NCBI GenBank assembly: GCA_963805925.1
Contig: CAWDWB010000003.1
Location: 1,302,001 to 1,366,000, forward strand
Direction: 5' to 3'
Length of the DNA stretch: 64,000 nucleotides
Origin: CAMPKL01 sp963805925
Lineage (GTDB): Bacteria > Acidobacteriota > Terriglobia > Bryobacterales > UBA6623
Below are positions 7,836 through 18,901 of this stretch, piece by piece. The translations under genes and the position numbers were made by a program. Below the pieces are notes generated by a model. The model was not told where the DNA came from. It did no database searches and saw only the letters and a list, made by a program, of their open reading frames with translations. Every line of letters begins with the position of its first letter. Position 1 is the first letter of the stretch.

Positions 7836-8747
7836 ACCCGACTTACCTCGCGACCGCTCGACTGCTAGTGGAGGTTGCGCCTCTGGTCTTCGAAGGCGGC
7901 GGCTTCGCATTGAAAGGCGGCACGGCGATCAACTTGTTTCTGCGGGAGATGCCGCGCCTCTCGGTCGATCTGGATCTGGTCTTTACGAATCACCAGATGC
8001 CCCGAGCTGAAGCTCTGGCAGCGATCAACGAGGGCCTGCGGGCGAGCCGGGATCGCCTCTTGAAGCGAGGCTTCAACGTGCAAGCCGTGTCCGCGAGCGA
8101 CATGGGCGAGACCAAGCTCCTCGTCCGCCGCGATGACGTGGCCGTGAAGATCGAGGTCAACACCGTGATTCGCGGCACGATCCATCCGACACGGATCGTG
8201 TCGCTGACGCCGGCGGCAAGCGACGCCCTGATGGCTGACCTGGAGCTTCCGTTGCTCTCCCCGGAAGAGATCTATGGCGGGAAACTCGTCGCCGCCATGG
8301 ATCGCCAGCACCCGCGCGACCTGTTCGACGTGATGGAGCTGTTCGAGCACGGCGGCGTCACGCCGGAGATCCGGCGCGCATTCGTGGTGTACCTCGCCAG
8401 CCACAACCGGCCGCTGCATGAGGTCTTGTTCCCGCAGCCCAAGGACATCCGACTCTCTTACGAGGGATCATTCGCCGGAATGACGAGGGAGGCGGTGTCC
8501 GCTCGATGCGCTGCTCGAAACGCGAGAGAAGCTGTTCCGCGAGTTGCCCGCCTCGCTCGATGCGAACGAGCGCGATTTCCTGCGAACGCTGGCCCTCGCC
8601 CGACCTGACTGGTCGCTGCTTGGGATTCCCCACTTGGAGGAGCTGCCGGCGATCCGGTGGCGACTCCAGAACTTGGAGACGCTGGCACGAAAGCAACCGC
8701 AGAGGCTGAAGGCCTTGGCCGATATTCTTGGCACGTTGCTCGGATAG
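7832..8747 (+). pseudogene. abiEii: AbiEii-type nucleotidyltransferase toxin, frameshifted
   Basis: AbiEii toxins are nucleotidyltransferases that modify tRNA and stop growth. The catalytic core is clear: LKGGTAINLF (27-36) and RLSVDLDLVF (42-51) give the GGT...SxDxD signature, and LSPEEIYGGKLVAAMDRQHP followed by RDLFDV is the conserved late motif. At about 8499 one extra C (TCCG where TCG is expected) throws the frame; removing it joins EAVS to LDALLETREKLF and on to ILGTLLG at 8747, about 304 residues. As written, a 258-residue product with an unrelated tail would be made. Either the toxin is inactivated, which would be tolerated beside an intact antitoxin, or this is a sequence error. Confidence 0.85.
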
Positions 8748-9293
8748 CGGGCGACGCGCTCCTTAGTTTCAGCTCCAAACCTCGCACCTTCCGCTACGGG
8801 TTTGGCGTTTGCCATGATTCTCATCTCCATTTCTTAGTGTTTCGGGGGGGCCCCCGTTCACCCAGAGCGACGGGGACCACCGGACCCGCAAGGAGATGGC
8901 CCCGAGTCCGCGCCGCCGTCGGGCAGGGCCGACCAAAGCAGCGCGAGTGATCCGCCTTGCTGGCGCGAGCGTTGCTCGGACCAACCAGAGGCGGCGAACG
9001 GACGAGCGGGCGCAAGGCGAACGCCGAACTGCGGGAGTCCAGGGGCAATGGCCGATTCGGGACCGTGGGCAGTGGTGGACTTCGGTCGTCAGCCTTCGGC
9101 GTTTACGGCGACTGGCCACGGGGCTTTTGACTGTGCGTCCTCAAGACTCGCGTCGCTGACTGGTGCAACGCGTTCGTTTGGCGATCGGAGCGGATGGGGG
9201 GCGGTGGCTGTGGTTGGTGAGGCCGTTGGGCCGTTACTGTGGACGCGGAGAACGACGCGAGCCCGGTATGGTAATCTTTCCCGATTCCTCGAA
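8748..9293. other. Gene-poor interval in the island
   Basis: No convincing gene. A G7C5 run forms a trivial palindrome at 8843-8856. Open frames on both strands are arginine/proline-rich, without motifs, and typical of GC-rich noncoding DNA. Confidence 0.5.
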
Positions 9294-10346
9294 ATGAAAG
9301 TCGTCGGCACCGCCTCAAGTAACATGAATTGCAAGCCAAGGGCGATTTTCTATGCCGTAGCGCTAATGGCAGCGGCGACGTGCAGCGGCGCGTCGCCTAT
9401 CGGCGGCATCGAGTTCTTCGGGTATGGCGGCCTCGACATCCAGGCAATCCGGAGCGCGATTCCTGAGCTCAAAGGTACTCCGTGGACCGACGACACCCGC
9501 CGAGACCTTCGTGAATTTGTGAAGGCTTCCACAGGGACCGATGCCACGGATATCGCGGTTGTCTGTTGCGATGAAGATGGCGATCATTGGGTGTATGTAG
9601 GTTTGTCGGGCGCAACCAGCAAGGCGTTCCGCCTGCTCGACGAGCCAAAGGAAGACCTGCGTCTTCCCCAGAACCTGCTGGACATCAGCGCCCGCCTTGA
9701 AGACGCGCTAATTGCAGCGGTCGCGCACGGCGGCGATGCAATCCAAGAGGACAGGTCGCGCGGTTTTTCGCTAACGAATGAGCCCACCACGAGATCGATA
9801 CAACTGGAAATGAGGGAATACGCTCTCGGGCATGCTCCCCAGATATACGCCGTGCTGCGCAGCTCTTCCGATGCGCATCATCGAGCGATCGCCGCTGAGG
9901 CAGCCGGATATGTCGATCACAGCGCAACACAGATCAACGAACTTTCCAGAGCGATTCGCGACCCAGACGGAACAGTTCGAAACAACGCTGTCCGGGCGCT
10001 GGCTGTTTTGGCTGGCTCGGGCATCACATTGGCGGCGCCAATCGAGGCCTCCCTATTCATCGAACTGCTCTCGTCCGACAGGTGGGCTGATCGCAATAAG
10101 TCCATTGCTGTTCTGGTCTCGCTGACACAATCTCGAGAGGCACGAGTTCTGGCTGAAATCAAAGAGCGTTCCCTTGATGCGCTAGTAGAATGCGCGCGTT
10201 GGCGTTGGATCGGCCACGCCTATGCGGCGCGGGTGGTTCTAGGCCGAATCTCCGGACTCGAAGAGGTCACGATCACTGACGGCGCCACGGACCCCGACTT
10301 CGTCGATGCCGTCTTGAGCCACATTCAGACGTCCATAACTCGCTAG
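9294..10346 (+). CDS. Secreted protein with HEAT-like helical repeats, unknown function
   Basis: Up to 350 residues. ATG 9294 or, better, ATG 9324 begins MNCKPRAIFYAVALMAAATC, a clear signal peptide; the open frame extends upstream to 9048 but that part looks noncoding. The mature protein has an N-terminal alpha/beta part including DIAVVCCDEDGDHWVYVGLS. From about residue 160 it has HEAT-like helix pairs (HHRAIAAEAAGYVDHS; GTVRNNAVRALAVLAGSG; WADRNKSIAVLVSL). Such repeats usually mediate protein contacts. No neighbour gives a specific role. It is one of the few intact cargo genes of the island. Confidence 0.7.
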   Translation: MKVVGTASSNMNCKPRAIFYAVALMAAATCSGASPIGGIEFFGYGGLDIQAIRSAIPELKGTPWTDDTRRDLREFVKASTGTDATDIAVVCCDEDGDHWVYVGLSGATSKAFRLLDEPKEDLRLPQNLLDISARLEDALIAAVAHGGDAIQEDRSRGFSLTNEPTTRSIQLEMREYALGHAPQIYAVLRSSSDAHHRAIAAEAAGYVDHSATQINELSRAIRDPDGTVRNNAVRALAVLAGSGITLAAPIEASLFIELLSSDRWADRNKSIAVLVSLTQSREARVLAEIKERSLDALVECARWRWIGHAYAARVVLGRISGLEEVTITDGATDPDFVDAVLSHIQTSITR

Positions 10347-10626
10347 GATTATGGTGCTGCCAGCGCAGGGGACGAGTCGCAGAACTTAGGCCGCTGCCTG
10401 CCACCCGACGCGTCCGGGAATATCGGGTTTGCGGTCCGCCGATTCTCGAACTCGGATGAATTCCTGCCCCTGCATGCTCACTCCACGGCGATCATGGCCG
10501 TCGCTCGGGATCGCGGCGAGAGCTATTCTAAACTGCCTCGCACGTCGCCATTGTGCGCTCCCAAACGTCCCAATCAGACTAGTCGCCACGGGACCACTCG
10601 AAGGAGTAGCATAAGCGCTCTCTCAC
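10347..10626. other. Gene-poor interval before padR
   Basis: No supported gene. The open frame of the PadR gene runs back to 10494 without any feature of its own. A minus-strand frame ending at 10386 has no recognised motif. Confidence 0.45.
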
Positions 10627-10654
10627 TTGACAATCTAGTGAGGCAATGTAAGAC
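10627..10654 (+). promoter_or_regulatory. Probable promoter of the padR-permease unit
   Basis: TTGACA at 10627-10632 and TAAGAC at 10649-10654, 16 nt apart, just upstream of the padR start at 10668. Imperfect symmetry around GTAAGACTGACTTCAC could be a PadR site, but this is weak. Confidence 0.5.
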
Positions 10655-10667
10655 TGACTTCACTTGC

Positions 10668-11015
10668 ATGGCTCGTAGAAAGAAGTCTCGCGAGCAGGTG
10701 CTCCAAGGCACCCTCGACTTAATCATCCTGCGCACCCTCACGACGATGGGTCCCCAGCATGCCTACGGAATCGCCACCCGCCTCGAACAAGTCTCTGAAG
10801 ACGAAGTCCGCCTCAACCAAGGGACCATCTACCCGGCCCTCGTGCGCCTCGAACAGGAAGGTTGGATCCAGGGCAAGTGGGGCACAACCGACACCAAGCG
10901 TGAGGCGAAGTTCTACTCGATTACTAAAGCCGGCGTGAAGCAACTCAAGGAAGAGACCGAGCGTTGGCGCCGCATCTCCGGCATGATCGACAAGCTCCTG
11001 ATCGAGGAGAGTTAA
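10668..11015 (+). CDS. PadR family transcriptional regulator
   Basis: A 115-residue winged helix-turn-helix regulator of the short PadR class. Recognised blocks are VLQGTLDLIILRTLTTMGP, HAYGIATRLEQ, LNQGTIYPALVRLEQEGWI and EAKFYSITKAGVKQL, then a dimerisation helix ERWRRISGMIDKLL. In Acidobacteriota such genes stand directly before duplicated permease (ADOP) genes and control them; here the permease start follows by 3 nt. I chose ATG 10668 because the family domain starts there. The regulator is intact although its target gene is broken. Confidence 0.9.
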   Translation: MARRKKSREQVLQGTLDLIILRTLTTMGPQHAYGIATRLEQVSEDEVRLNQGTIYPALVRLEQEGWIQGKWGTTDTKREAKFYSITKAGVKQLKEETERWRRISGMIDKLLIEES

Positions 11016-11018
11016 CCC

Positions 11019-13684
11019 ATGCGTCGCGTCTTGGCCAAGCTGCAGAGCCTGTTTGCGCGTCGCCGGGCCGAAAACGAAATGCAACGCGAGATCGCCGCGC
11101 ATCTGCAGTTGCTTGAAGACGACTATCGACGCCAAGGCCTGGACGCCCGCGACGCCAAGCTCGCCGCAAGGCGCCGTTACGGCAACGTGGAGGCGGCTAA
11201 AGAGCTGCACCGCGACGAACGTTCCTTCATTTGGCTGGAGTCCCTGTGGCGAGACTTGCGTCACGCTTGGCGCGGCCTACGCGCGAGCCCCGGATTCACC
11301 GCGGTAGCCGTCGGCTCCATGGCTCTCGGCATTGGAGCAACGTCCGCGATTTTCAGTCTGCTCCACGCCCTGCTGATCGACCCCTTTCCTTACAAAGATG
11401 CGGAGCGGATGGCTGACGAGCAAGATTCACGACAGAGCGAAGTAGAGTCGGGAGCTCCTCCGTCTACACGATTGAAGACTTCCAAACGATTCGCCGCTCC
11501 GCCGAAACAATCGAAGACGCCGTCACAAGCGATCCCCCGCTTTGTCGTCGCCACGGACGGCTTCGTGGAAAACGTGACGGCGCGGGTTACCCCCCGAATT
11601 TCTTCGACTTCATGGGCGTACCGGCGATGATCGGCCGTACTTGGACCTCGTCGGATTTCCCAGACGAAACCAGCCCACCCCGCATCGTAGTGTTGAGCTC
11701 GGCGTATTGGCAGCGTCGCTACAGCGGAGACCCCAACGTCATCGGCAAGACGATCGAATTCAGCCACGAGCCCTACACGGTTCTCGGAGTCATGCCTCCG
11801 AGGTTCACCTGGCAGCGAGTCGAAGTCTTTCTCCCGCTCGATATGACGCCGGGACTCCCGTATGGTGCGCCTCTTGACGCGGGTCAAGCCGGGCGTATCG
11901 ATGGAGCAAGCGGCGGCGGAGTTGCAAGTCCTCACCGCGGGCTTCGCGGCACGTCATCCGAAGCTTTATGCGCCGTTCGAAGGCGTCCGCAGTTCGCGAT
12001 GGCCCCGCTCAACGATCGGCTGCTAGGTCAACTTCAAGGGCACGATCTTCATCCTCTGGGCGGCGGTCGGTTGCCTGTTGCTGATCGCCTGCGGCAACGT
12101 CTCGATTCTCCTGTTGGCCCGCGCTAGCGCCCGCCACAGCGAGATCGCCGTTCGCTTGGCTCTCGGCGCGACCCGCGGGCGCATCGTCCGTCAACTTCTC
12201 ACCGAGTCAGTCTTGTTGTCATTCGCTTGGGGGCGCGTTGGGCATCCTTGTTGGCTTATCGCGGCATACCCGTGATCGTCGCGCTAATCCCGGACGTTGC
12301 CATTCCTCGTGAACCGGTCATCGCCGTCAACGGCATCGTCGTTTCGGCAAGCTTCGCCGTCTCTGTCCTCACGGGAATCCTATTCGGAATGGCGCCCGCG
12401 CTGCAATCCGCGAAGACCGATGTCCGCGAGGCGATCGATGAAACCGGCGGTTCCGTCGCCGGCGGCCGCGGCATGGGCAAACTGCGCAGCACTCTGGTTG
12501 TGGCGCAAGTCGCATTGACGATGGTCTTGTTGGCCGGTGCCGGAATGGCCGTTCGTGGGCTCGTCTCGATGATCGACACGCCGCTGGGATACGACCCCAA
12601 GCGCGTCGTCGGCGCTCACGGCGGCGACGCTGCCGGGACGATATACGACCTGGAACGAGAGGAGCGACTACTACCAAGAGATCCTCGAACGCTTGCGCGC
12701 GACGCCCGGCGTCGAAAGCGTCGGCATCACAGCTAAATGCCGTGCCGCCGTACATCGAGGCCGCGAGATGCCGTTTGAGATCCTCGGGCGGTCCGATGCG
12801 CCGGAGAACCAGCGCGCCCTCGTCGGCATGGTCGGCGGAGATTATTTCTCTACGATTCGCGTACCGTTGCTCAGGGGACGTCTGTTCACGCCAACGGAAC
12901 TACAGCGAGCGGCGCCGGTCGCCGTCATCAATGAAGAGGCGCAACGGCGGTTTTTCGCCGGCACAAACCCCGAGGGTCAGCGCATTCGACTACCTAAACT
13001 GCCTGGGGAAGGCAATCCACGCTCTTGAACCCGCCCGGGCTCGAAAACGGGTTCGAGGTCGTCGGCGTCGTCGGGACGGTCCGCAACCGAGGTCTTGAGA
13101 GCGAGCCGGAGCCGGCGATCTATCTGCCCAGACGGCGTGGTGTTATCCATCGGGACCGTCTTCCTCGTGAGAACGGCTGGAGACCCCGCTAATCCTTCCG
13201 CGCGTTGCACGAAGCGTTCGTCGCCGTGGACCCGAGCCAACCCGTAGCCTTCACGCAGAGTCTCGATGAAGGCCTCGAGAACGACGGGCTCGGCTACTCC
13301 CGATTCAGCGCTGCCCTGTTCAGCGTTTTCGCCGCTATTGGGCTCTTGCTGGCAGCCTCGGGAGTATTCAGCATCGTCTCCTACGCGGTCACTCGCCGCG
13401 CCCGCGAATTCGGCATTCGTCGCGCGCTAGGCGCCACGACCGGAGACATCCTGCGTCTGGTGACGGCAAGCACGACGAAGCTGCTGCTAGTGGGAATCAT
13501 CATCGGCTTGGCGAGCGTCGTCGCGCTGAGCCCCATGCTGGCCCCTTATCTTCGCGGCTCGGATCCCGGCGACCCTCGCAACATTCGCCCCGGTCATCCT
13601 TCTCTTGTTTGCTGTTGCGTTTTTGGCCTGCTGGCTGCCGGCGAAGCGAGCCACAGCGATCCAAGCACTGACCACCAGAGGTAA
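11019..13684 (+). pseudogene. ADOP-type duplicated permease (MacB/FtsX-like), heavily frameshifted
   Basis: Remains of an acidobacterial duplicated orphan permease of about 880 residues. The N-terminal domain and first helix are intact (RRAENEMQREIAAHLQLLED; FTAVAVGSMALGIGATSAIF). From about 11410 the coding sense jumps among frames: TIEDFQTIRRSAETIEDAV, then FVVATDGFVENVTAR, NFFDFMGVPAMIGRTW, LFGMAPALQSAKTDVREAID, NQRALVGMVGGDYFSTIRVP and finally the C-terminal FtsX part SAALFSVFAAIGLLLAASG. At least six shifts are needed, and internal stops occur in every frame, so it is very likely dead. Confidence 0.88.
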
Positions 13685-13690
13685 AGAAGC

Positions 13691-15488
13691 ATGAAATGCA
13701 CCATCCTGACAGCGTTGATTCTGGCAGCGATGGCCCTCCCGCGCTCGCGCAGGATCAGACTCCGGTCTTTCGCGCGGAATCCACGCTGGTAGAGTTCACC
13801 CTCATCGCCATCGACAAAGACGGCAACCCGGTCACCGATCTCAAGAAAGAAGAGATCGTCGTCAAGGACAAGGGCCTCCCCCGCGACCTGGCGGTGTTTC
13901 GCTACGAGGGCGGCGAGCCGCCACGAATTGCGCCGCCCAAACTGCCGACCGGCATCTTCACCAACTCACCTGATCTGACGCCAGGTGCCGCCGCGCAACG
14001 TCACCGCCATCGTACTCGACACCCTCAATACCCAGCCGCGTGAGCAGGCGCTGGGTGAAGGCGCAGGCGATGCGTTACCTAGGCACGCTGACTTCCTAGC
14101 GCCAACACGCGCCTCGCCGTCTATCTTGCTGGGACACGACTTAACCGTACTGCACGATTTCACCGACGACGCCGAATCCCTGAAGGCCGCATCGAGCAAG
14201 TGCGGATCCAACTGGCGGCGCCGACGCTCGGAATCGATCGACGACATGGGCCCGTGACATGGACAATCTGATCGCATGGATGCAACGTCAGGGCATGTCT
14301 CGGAGAAGACGATTGTCGCGCTGCTCCAGGCCGAGAGATTCGCCCACCAAACGGCCGACGAGCAGCGAACGCGAACAACGTTGGCATCTGCTCGAAGGCG
14401 CTCGGCGATCATCTGGCCGGCGTCCCGGGACGCAAGAGCATCGTCTGGTTCGGCAGCGGCATCACGATGCTGTCGATCACCGGATCGCTGGAGAAAGAAC
14501 ACGGCCGGCGGCTCGACATCCTACGAGGATTGGTGCGCGACACCGCACGGCGGCTGGCGCAGCAGGGCATCACCATGTACATGTTCGACGCACGTGGACA
14601 TGCAGGCAGACGTTGGCATCTCGGCCGAGGCGTATATACGAGGCCGTAACTTCCGGGTTGGCCTGGTCAATTCCTATCAGCGCCTGACTGGCGAACGCGG
14701 CGATCAGCGCAGATCACTGACGTCGGCAATGGTCAAGTTCGCCGACATCACCGGCGGCCGGTTCTACTGGAACACCAACGACGTGGGCCACGCCGTCGAC
14801 GAGATCGTCGCCGATTCCGAAGGCACGTACTCGCTGGGCTTCTACGCCGACGGCGAGCCCGACGACAAATGGCACAACCTCGACGTGAATGCGTTACGCG
14901 GAATGGGCGTCAAACTGTAAGCACCGCGACGGCTATATGGTCGACGGCGCGCGCCAGTATGAGCCGCTCGACTGGACCGAAGACCAGTGGCGCGCCGCTG
15001 TCCACAACCCTGTCGGTTCGACGGCCGTGCAGCTCGATGCGCGGCTGCAATTCGACGCCGACACAAAAACAATCGGCATGATCATGCAGATCTCGATCGA
15101 CGACCTGCATTTCCGCCAGGTCGATAGCGAATCCTCCGCCGCGGTGACGTTGGCAATCGTCGATAAACTGTCCGATGCACAGTTCAAAATGAGGCGCGCC
15201 CTGCGGGATGTTCCTTTCCCGGAGGGCGTGGCCCGTGAAGTAGGGGTCGTAGACCTCCGCCACACATGGGAGTTGACGCCCGGCGCTACGACCGTGCGCC
15301 TAATCGCCCGCGACCGTTTCACCGGCCGCTACGGCTCGCTCGATGTGCCAGTGAAAGATACCGCACTCCCAGCCGTCACCCAACCCTGGCGGAGTCGAGC
15401 GGTAAGACATGACCGTGCACCGGAATTTGATTGCTTTAAGCTTTTTGGCGTTGAGCGTTCCGCTGGCGCTTACACAAGACACCAATAG
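13691..15488 (+). pseudogene. VWFA-related secreted protein (acidobacterial type), copy 1, frameshifted
   Basis: First of two tandem copies of a secreted von Willebrand A-related protein of the family found mainly in Acidobacteriota. The ATG at 13691 begins a signal peptide (MKCTILTALILAAMA), but the frame is lost inside it and recovered in QTPVFRAESTLVEFTLIAID. Later pieces are RNVTAIVLDTLNTQPREQAL, FADITGGRFYWNTNDVGHAV and TYSLGFYADGEPDDKWHNLD, then HRDGYMVDGARQYEPLDWTE to VPVKDTALP. Several shifts are needed. The last frame runs 80 nt into copy 2 before its stop at 15488, so the original end is lost. Confidence 0.85.
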
Positions 15489-17117
15489 CGGTGATCCGAC
15501 ACCGGTCTTTCGCGCGAAACCACGCTGATTGAGTTCACGCTCATCGCCATCGACAAAGACGGCAACCTCGTCACCGACCTCAAGAAAGAAGAGGTCGTCG
15601 TCAAGGACAAAGGACGACCCCGCGACCTGGCCTTGTTCCGCTACGAAGGCGGCGAGCAAACGACGAATTTGCCGCCCGAGCTGCCGATCGGCATTTTTAC
15701 CAACTCTCCCGATCTGACGCCCGGCGCGCCGCGCAACGTCACCGCCATCGTGCTCGACACGCTCAACACGCAGCCGCGCGAGCAAACCTGGGTGAAGGCG
15801 CAAGCGATGCGTTACCTAGGCGGGCTCGATGGACAATACGCGCGTTGCCGTCTACCTGCTGGGACAAGATTTGACCGTGCTGCACGATTTCACTGATGAC
15901 GACGACGTCGCTGCGGGAACGCATCTGGAGCAAGTACCGATTCGGTGAGAAACGGCGCCGACGTCGGGAATGATCGACGACATGGCCCGAGAAATGGACA
16001 ATCTGTTTCGTGGATGGAAGCGATCAGAGAATGACCCAGCCATAATCGTTGCGCTCCTCCAGGCCGAAAGGTTCGCCCACCAATCGGCCGACGAGCAGCG
16101 GACGCGAACAACGCTGGCAACTGCTCGAAGGGCTCGGCGACCATTTAGCCGGCATCCCGGGCCGCAAGAGTATCGTTTGGTTCGGCAGCGGCATCACGAT
16201 GCTGTCGATCACGTGGATCCCTCGAAAAGAATACGGCCGGAGGATCGATATCCCACGAGGAACTCATTCGCGACACGTCGCGGCGGCTGGCGCAGCAAGG
16301 GGTCACGATGTACATGTTCGACGCGCGACGGCATGCAGGTAGAGGCCAATCAACGGCCGAGATCTACAGAGCGCGCGAGTAGCATCCGAGGAGACCTCAA
16401 TGACCCCTATGAGCGGCTGAAAGCCAACGCAGCGCTCAGCGCCGATACGACCCCGGCGATGGCCAAATTCGCCGACATCACCGGCGGCCGTTTCTACTGG
16501 AACACCAACGACGTGGGCCGGGCTGTCGACGAGATCGCTGCCGATTCCGAGGGTACATACTCGCTTGGCTTCTACGCCGACGGCGAGCCCGACGACAAGT
16601 GGCACAACCTCGACGTGCAGCGTCACCCGCAAGGGCGTCAAGCTGCAAGCACCGCGACGGCTATATGGCGACGGCGCCTCCGGACGAGCCTCTCGATTGG
16701 ACCGAAGACGAGTGGCGCGCCGCGGTCTACAATCCGATTGCATCGACGGCGGTACAACTCGATGCGCGTCTCCGATTCGAGGACGCGAAAACGGTCAGCA
16801 TGACGATGCAGATCTCCGTAGACGATCTCCACTTCCGGCAGGTCGACGGGAAATCCTCCGCTGCAGTGGACGTGGCCATCGTCGACAAACTGCCGACTGC
16901 GCAGTTCAAGATGCAGCGCACTCCGCGAGAGCTGCCTTATCCCGAGGGCGAATACGCGAAGGTGGGAGTGACGGACATCAGCCATACCTGGGAACTGACG
17001 CCCGACGCCGCGACCGTGCGCCTAATCGTCCGCGACCGTCTCACCAACCGCTACGGCACGCTCGATGTGCCGGTGAAAGACATCCCACGCGCCCAGACCA
17101 AAAATGGAACTCAATGA
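15409..17117 (+). pseudogene. VWFA-related secreted protein (acidobacterial type), copy 2, frameshifted
   Basis: Second tandem copy, colinear with the first over its whole length. The ATG at 15409 starts a signal peptide (IALSFLALSVPLALTQ). The frame breaks right after TPVFRA (expected ETTLIEFTLIAID). Intact blocks include DLKKEEVVVKDKGRPRDLAL, RNVTAIVLDTLNTQPREQTW, FADITGGRFYWNTNDVGRAV and the C-terminal domain HRDGYMATAPPDEPLDWTED to VPVKDIPRAQTKNGTQ. At least four shifts are needed. The stop overlaps an ATG at 17114 that is in frame with the next gene. Confidence 0.85.
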
Positions 17118-17257
17118 GAAGACTCTGCCACACGCGCCTCGCGGTCTGCCAATTGGGACAAGTTTTGGCCTTCTTGTCATGTGCCGGAAGCGATTGTGAG
17201 AGCCTGCTCCAAGTCGAAAGGTGGGCACGCTGTCATTGGATCGAGGAGGACCGAACA

Positions 17258-18808
17258 ATGCATCTGTCTCGTCTTGAAGCTCTCGAGGGGCAGTTGCGCT
17301 TGACATGGGTGGCTTTCGCCACCGTCATCGCACTCCTGATCATGGCGCATCGACCAAATTGGCTCTTCAAACGGCTAACGGTCGGCGCTGTGTTCTACGC
17401 GTGTCTGCTGCTCGCTCCTGTCCTCGCCCAGACTCCGCCTCCGTCTCCTTATCTAAAGGACGAAGTTCGTCACCTAATCGGCATTCAGAACCGGATGCGC
17501 GTCAGCCTGGAGGAGCTGCCCAACTACACCTGCCGCATGGAGATTCGCCGCGCCCACCTAGGCGTCGAGGCCCGCGAGAAGATCGCGAAGAAGCTTGAGA
17601 AGATGCGGAAGCACGACGGAGGAGCTGGTTTGCGGAGCGAGCAACGAGGGGGCAGCGAAGTTGAGCTGTTCAACGTCGACATTCCCTTGGACGTAGCCGA
17701 CGTTGTCGCTCTTGAGGTGGCCATCATCGGCCGCAAGGAACTCTACGCATTCCCCGACAGCAAGCGCTTTGAGGATCGTCCGCTAGCCAGCATGATCGGC
17801 CATGGCACCGTCTCCAACGGCTCCTTCGTCGGCCATGCGCGGAGTATCTTCGTTAACGGCGGCGCACTCACCAAATACGTCGGCGAGGAGGTCATCGACG
17901 GTCAGCCCGTCCGGCGATACGACTACGAGGTGGCTCTATTCCGCAGCCGCTACAGCGTGTCCAATCAAGGCGAGACAGCCGAGGTGCCCTACTTCGGTTC
18001 GTTTTGGGCCGCGGCCGACACGGACGAATTGAGGCGGCTAGTTGTTCGTGCTGACGATATACCGAGCTACGTCGGCATCGACAACGTCACGACGCAGATC
18101 GACTACCAAACGCTGCAACTCGACTCCCAGCCCTTCATCGTTCCCCAACGGTCGCGGCTGACCATGCTGCTGAGCACCGGCGTCGAGAGCATCAGCGATA
18201 CGGAGTACGCTGGTTGCCGATCTTTCGTCGGCTCTTCCACTCTCTCGTTCGACGATCCCAGGCCAGAGACCTTCCACGTCGAAAGATTAGAGGAAGTGCA
18301 ACAGATAGACCTTCCGGCTGGCCTGCGTCTGCCGGTTCGGCTCGACGACGGCGATCGATTCCGAAACCGCCCGTGTCGGAACTCTAGTCGAAGCTGAGCT
18401 CACCCGCGACGTCGAGATCAGTCCCCGCATTGTCGCGCCCCAAGGTGCCGTACTCAGCGGTCGGCTGCTGCAGTTTGAGTACTACGAAGGGGACGCGGGT
18501 ATTACGTGGTCGGCATCCAGTTTCGGGAACTGACCTTCGATGCTGGCAAGAAGCGCGCCGACCTTTCCCTGGCGTTGGAGAGCGTCGCTGAGACGACACG
18601 CGTACAGCAGTATGCGCCCACGCCGGTAGTATCCACCACCGTCTCTAAAGGCGTAAACGGCAACATGGGAACTATCACCCGAAGAACCGTCGAGACCTAT
18701 GAGGGCCGCGAAATGCGGGGAGTCGGCGTCTTCTACGTTCGCGGTCGCAGGTTCGAACTCAAACCCGGCATCCAAATGACTTGGCGTACGGTCGCCGCGC
18801 CCGACTAA
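17258..18808 (+). pseudogene. Secreted acidobacterial protein of unknown function, frameshifted near its 3' end
   Basis: Not assigned to a named family. ATG 17258 has a strong GAGGAGGA site; ATG 17342 would give a more regular signal peptide ending APVLAQ. The mature part begins TPPPSPYLKDEVRHLIGIQN and contains LEELPNYTCRMEIRRA, a lysine-rich helix, and a beta-rich body (VGEEVIDGQPVRRYDYEVAL; YFGSFWAAADTDELRRLVV). The frame is lost near 18345; the sense continues in another frame as ARVGTLVEAELTRDVEISPR, and after a second shift near 18490 as VVGIQFRELTFDAGKKRADL, ending at 18808. Without the shifts it would have about 515 residues. It follows the VWFA copies closely, possibly in one transcript. 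Confidence 0.7.
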
Positions 18809-18901
18809 CCTACTTCCGCCCCATAAGATCTCGTGGTGGTAGCGGGAAGCTGCCGCAACCATGGTCGCAGCTCTCGTGGGGCGCTTCGGCGGCGATCGGT
18901 T

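Noticed and set aside
8843..8856. G7C5 palindrome as a regulatory hairpin
   Set aside because: A homopolymer junction with no loop and no neighbouring gene start; probably trivial.
8769..9119. 116-codon minus-strand arginine-rich frame in the island
   Set aside because: Composition is that of noncoding GC-rich DNA and there is no recognisable motif.
9048..9293. N-terminal extension of the HEAT-like protein
   Set aside because: The sequence before MNCKPRAIFY has no domain character and would bury the signal peptide.
16565..17257. N-terminal extension of the large open frame upstream of 17258
   Set aside because: It reads through VWFA copy 2 out of frame; the strong GAGGAGGA site and signal-like sequence support a start at 17258 or later.
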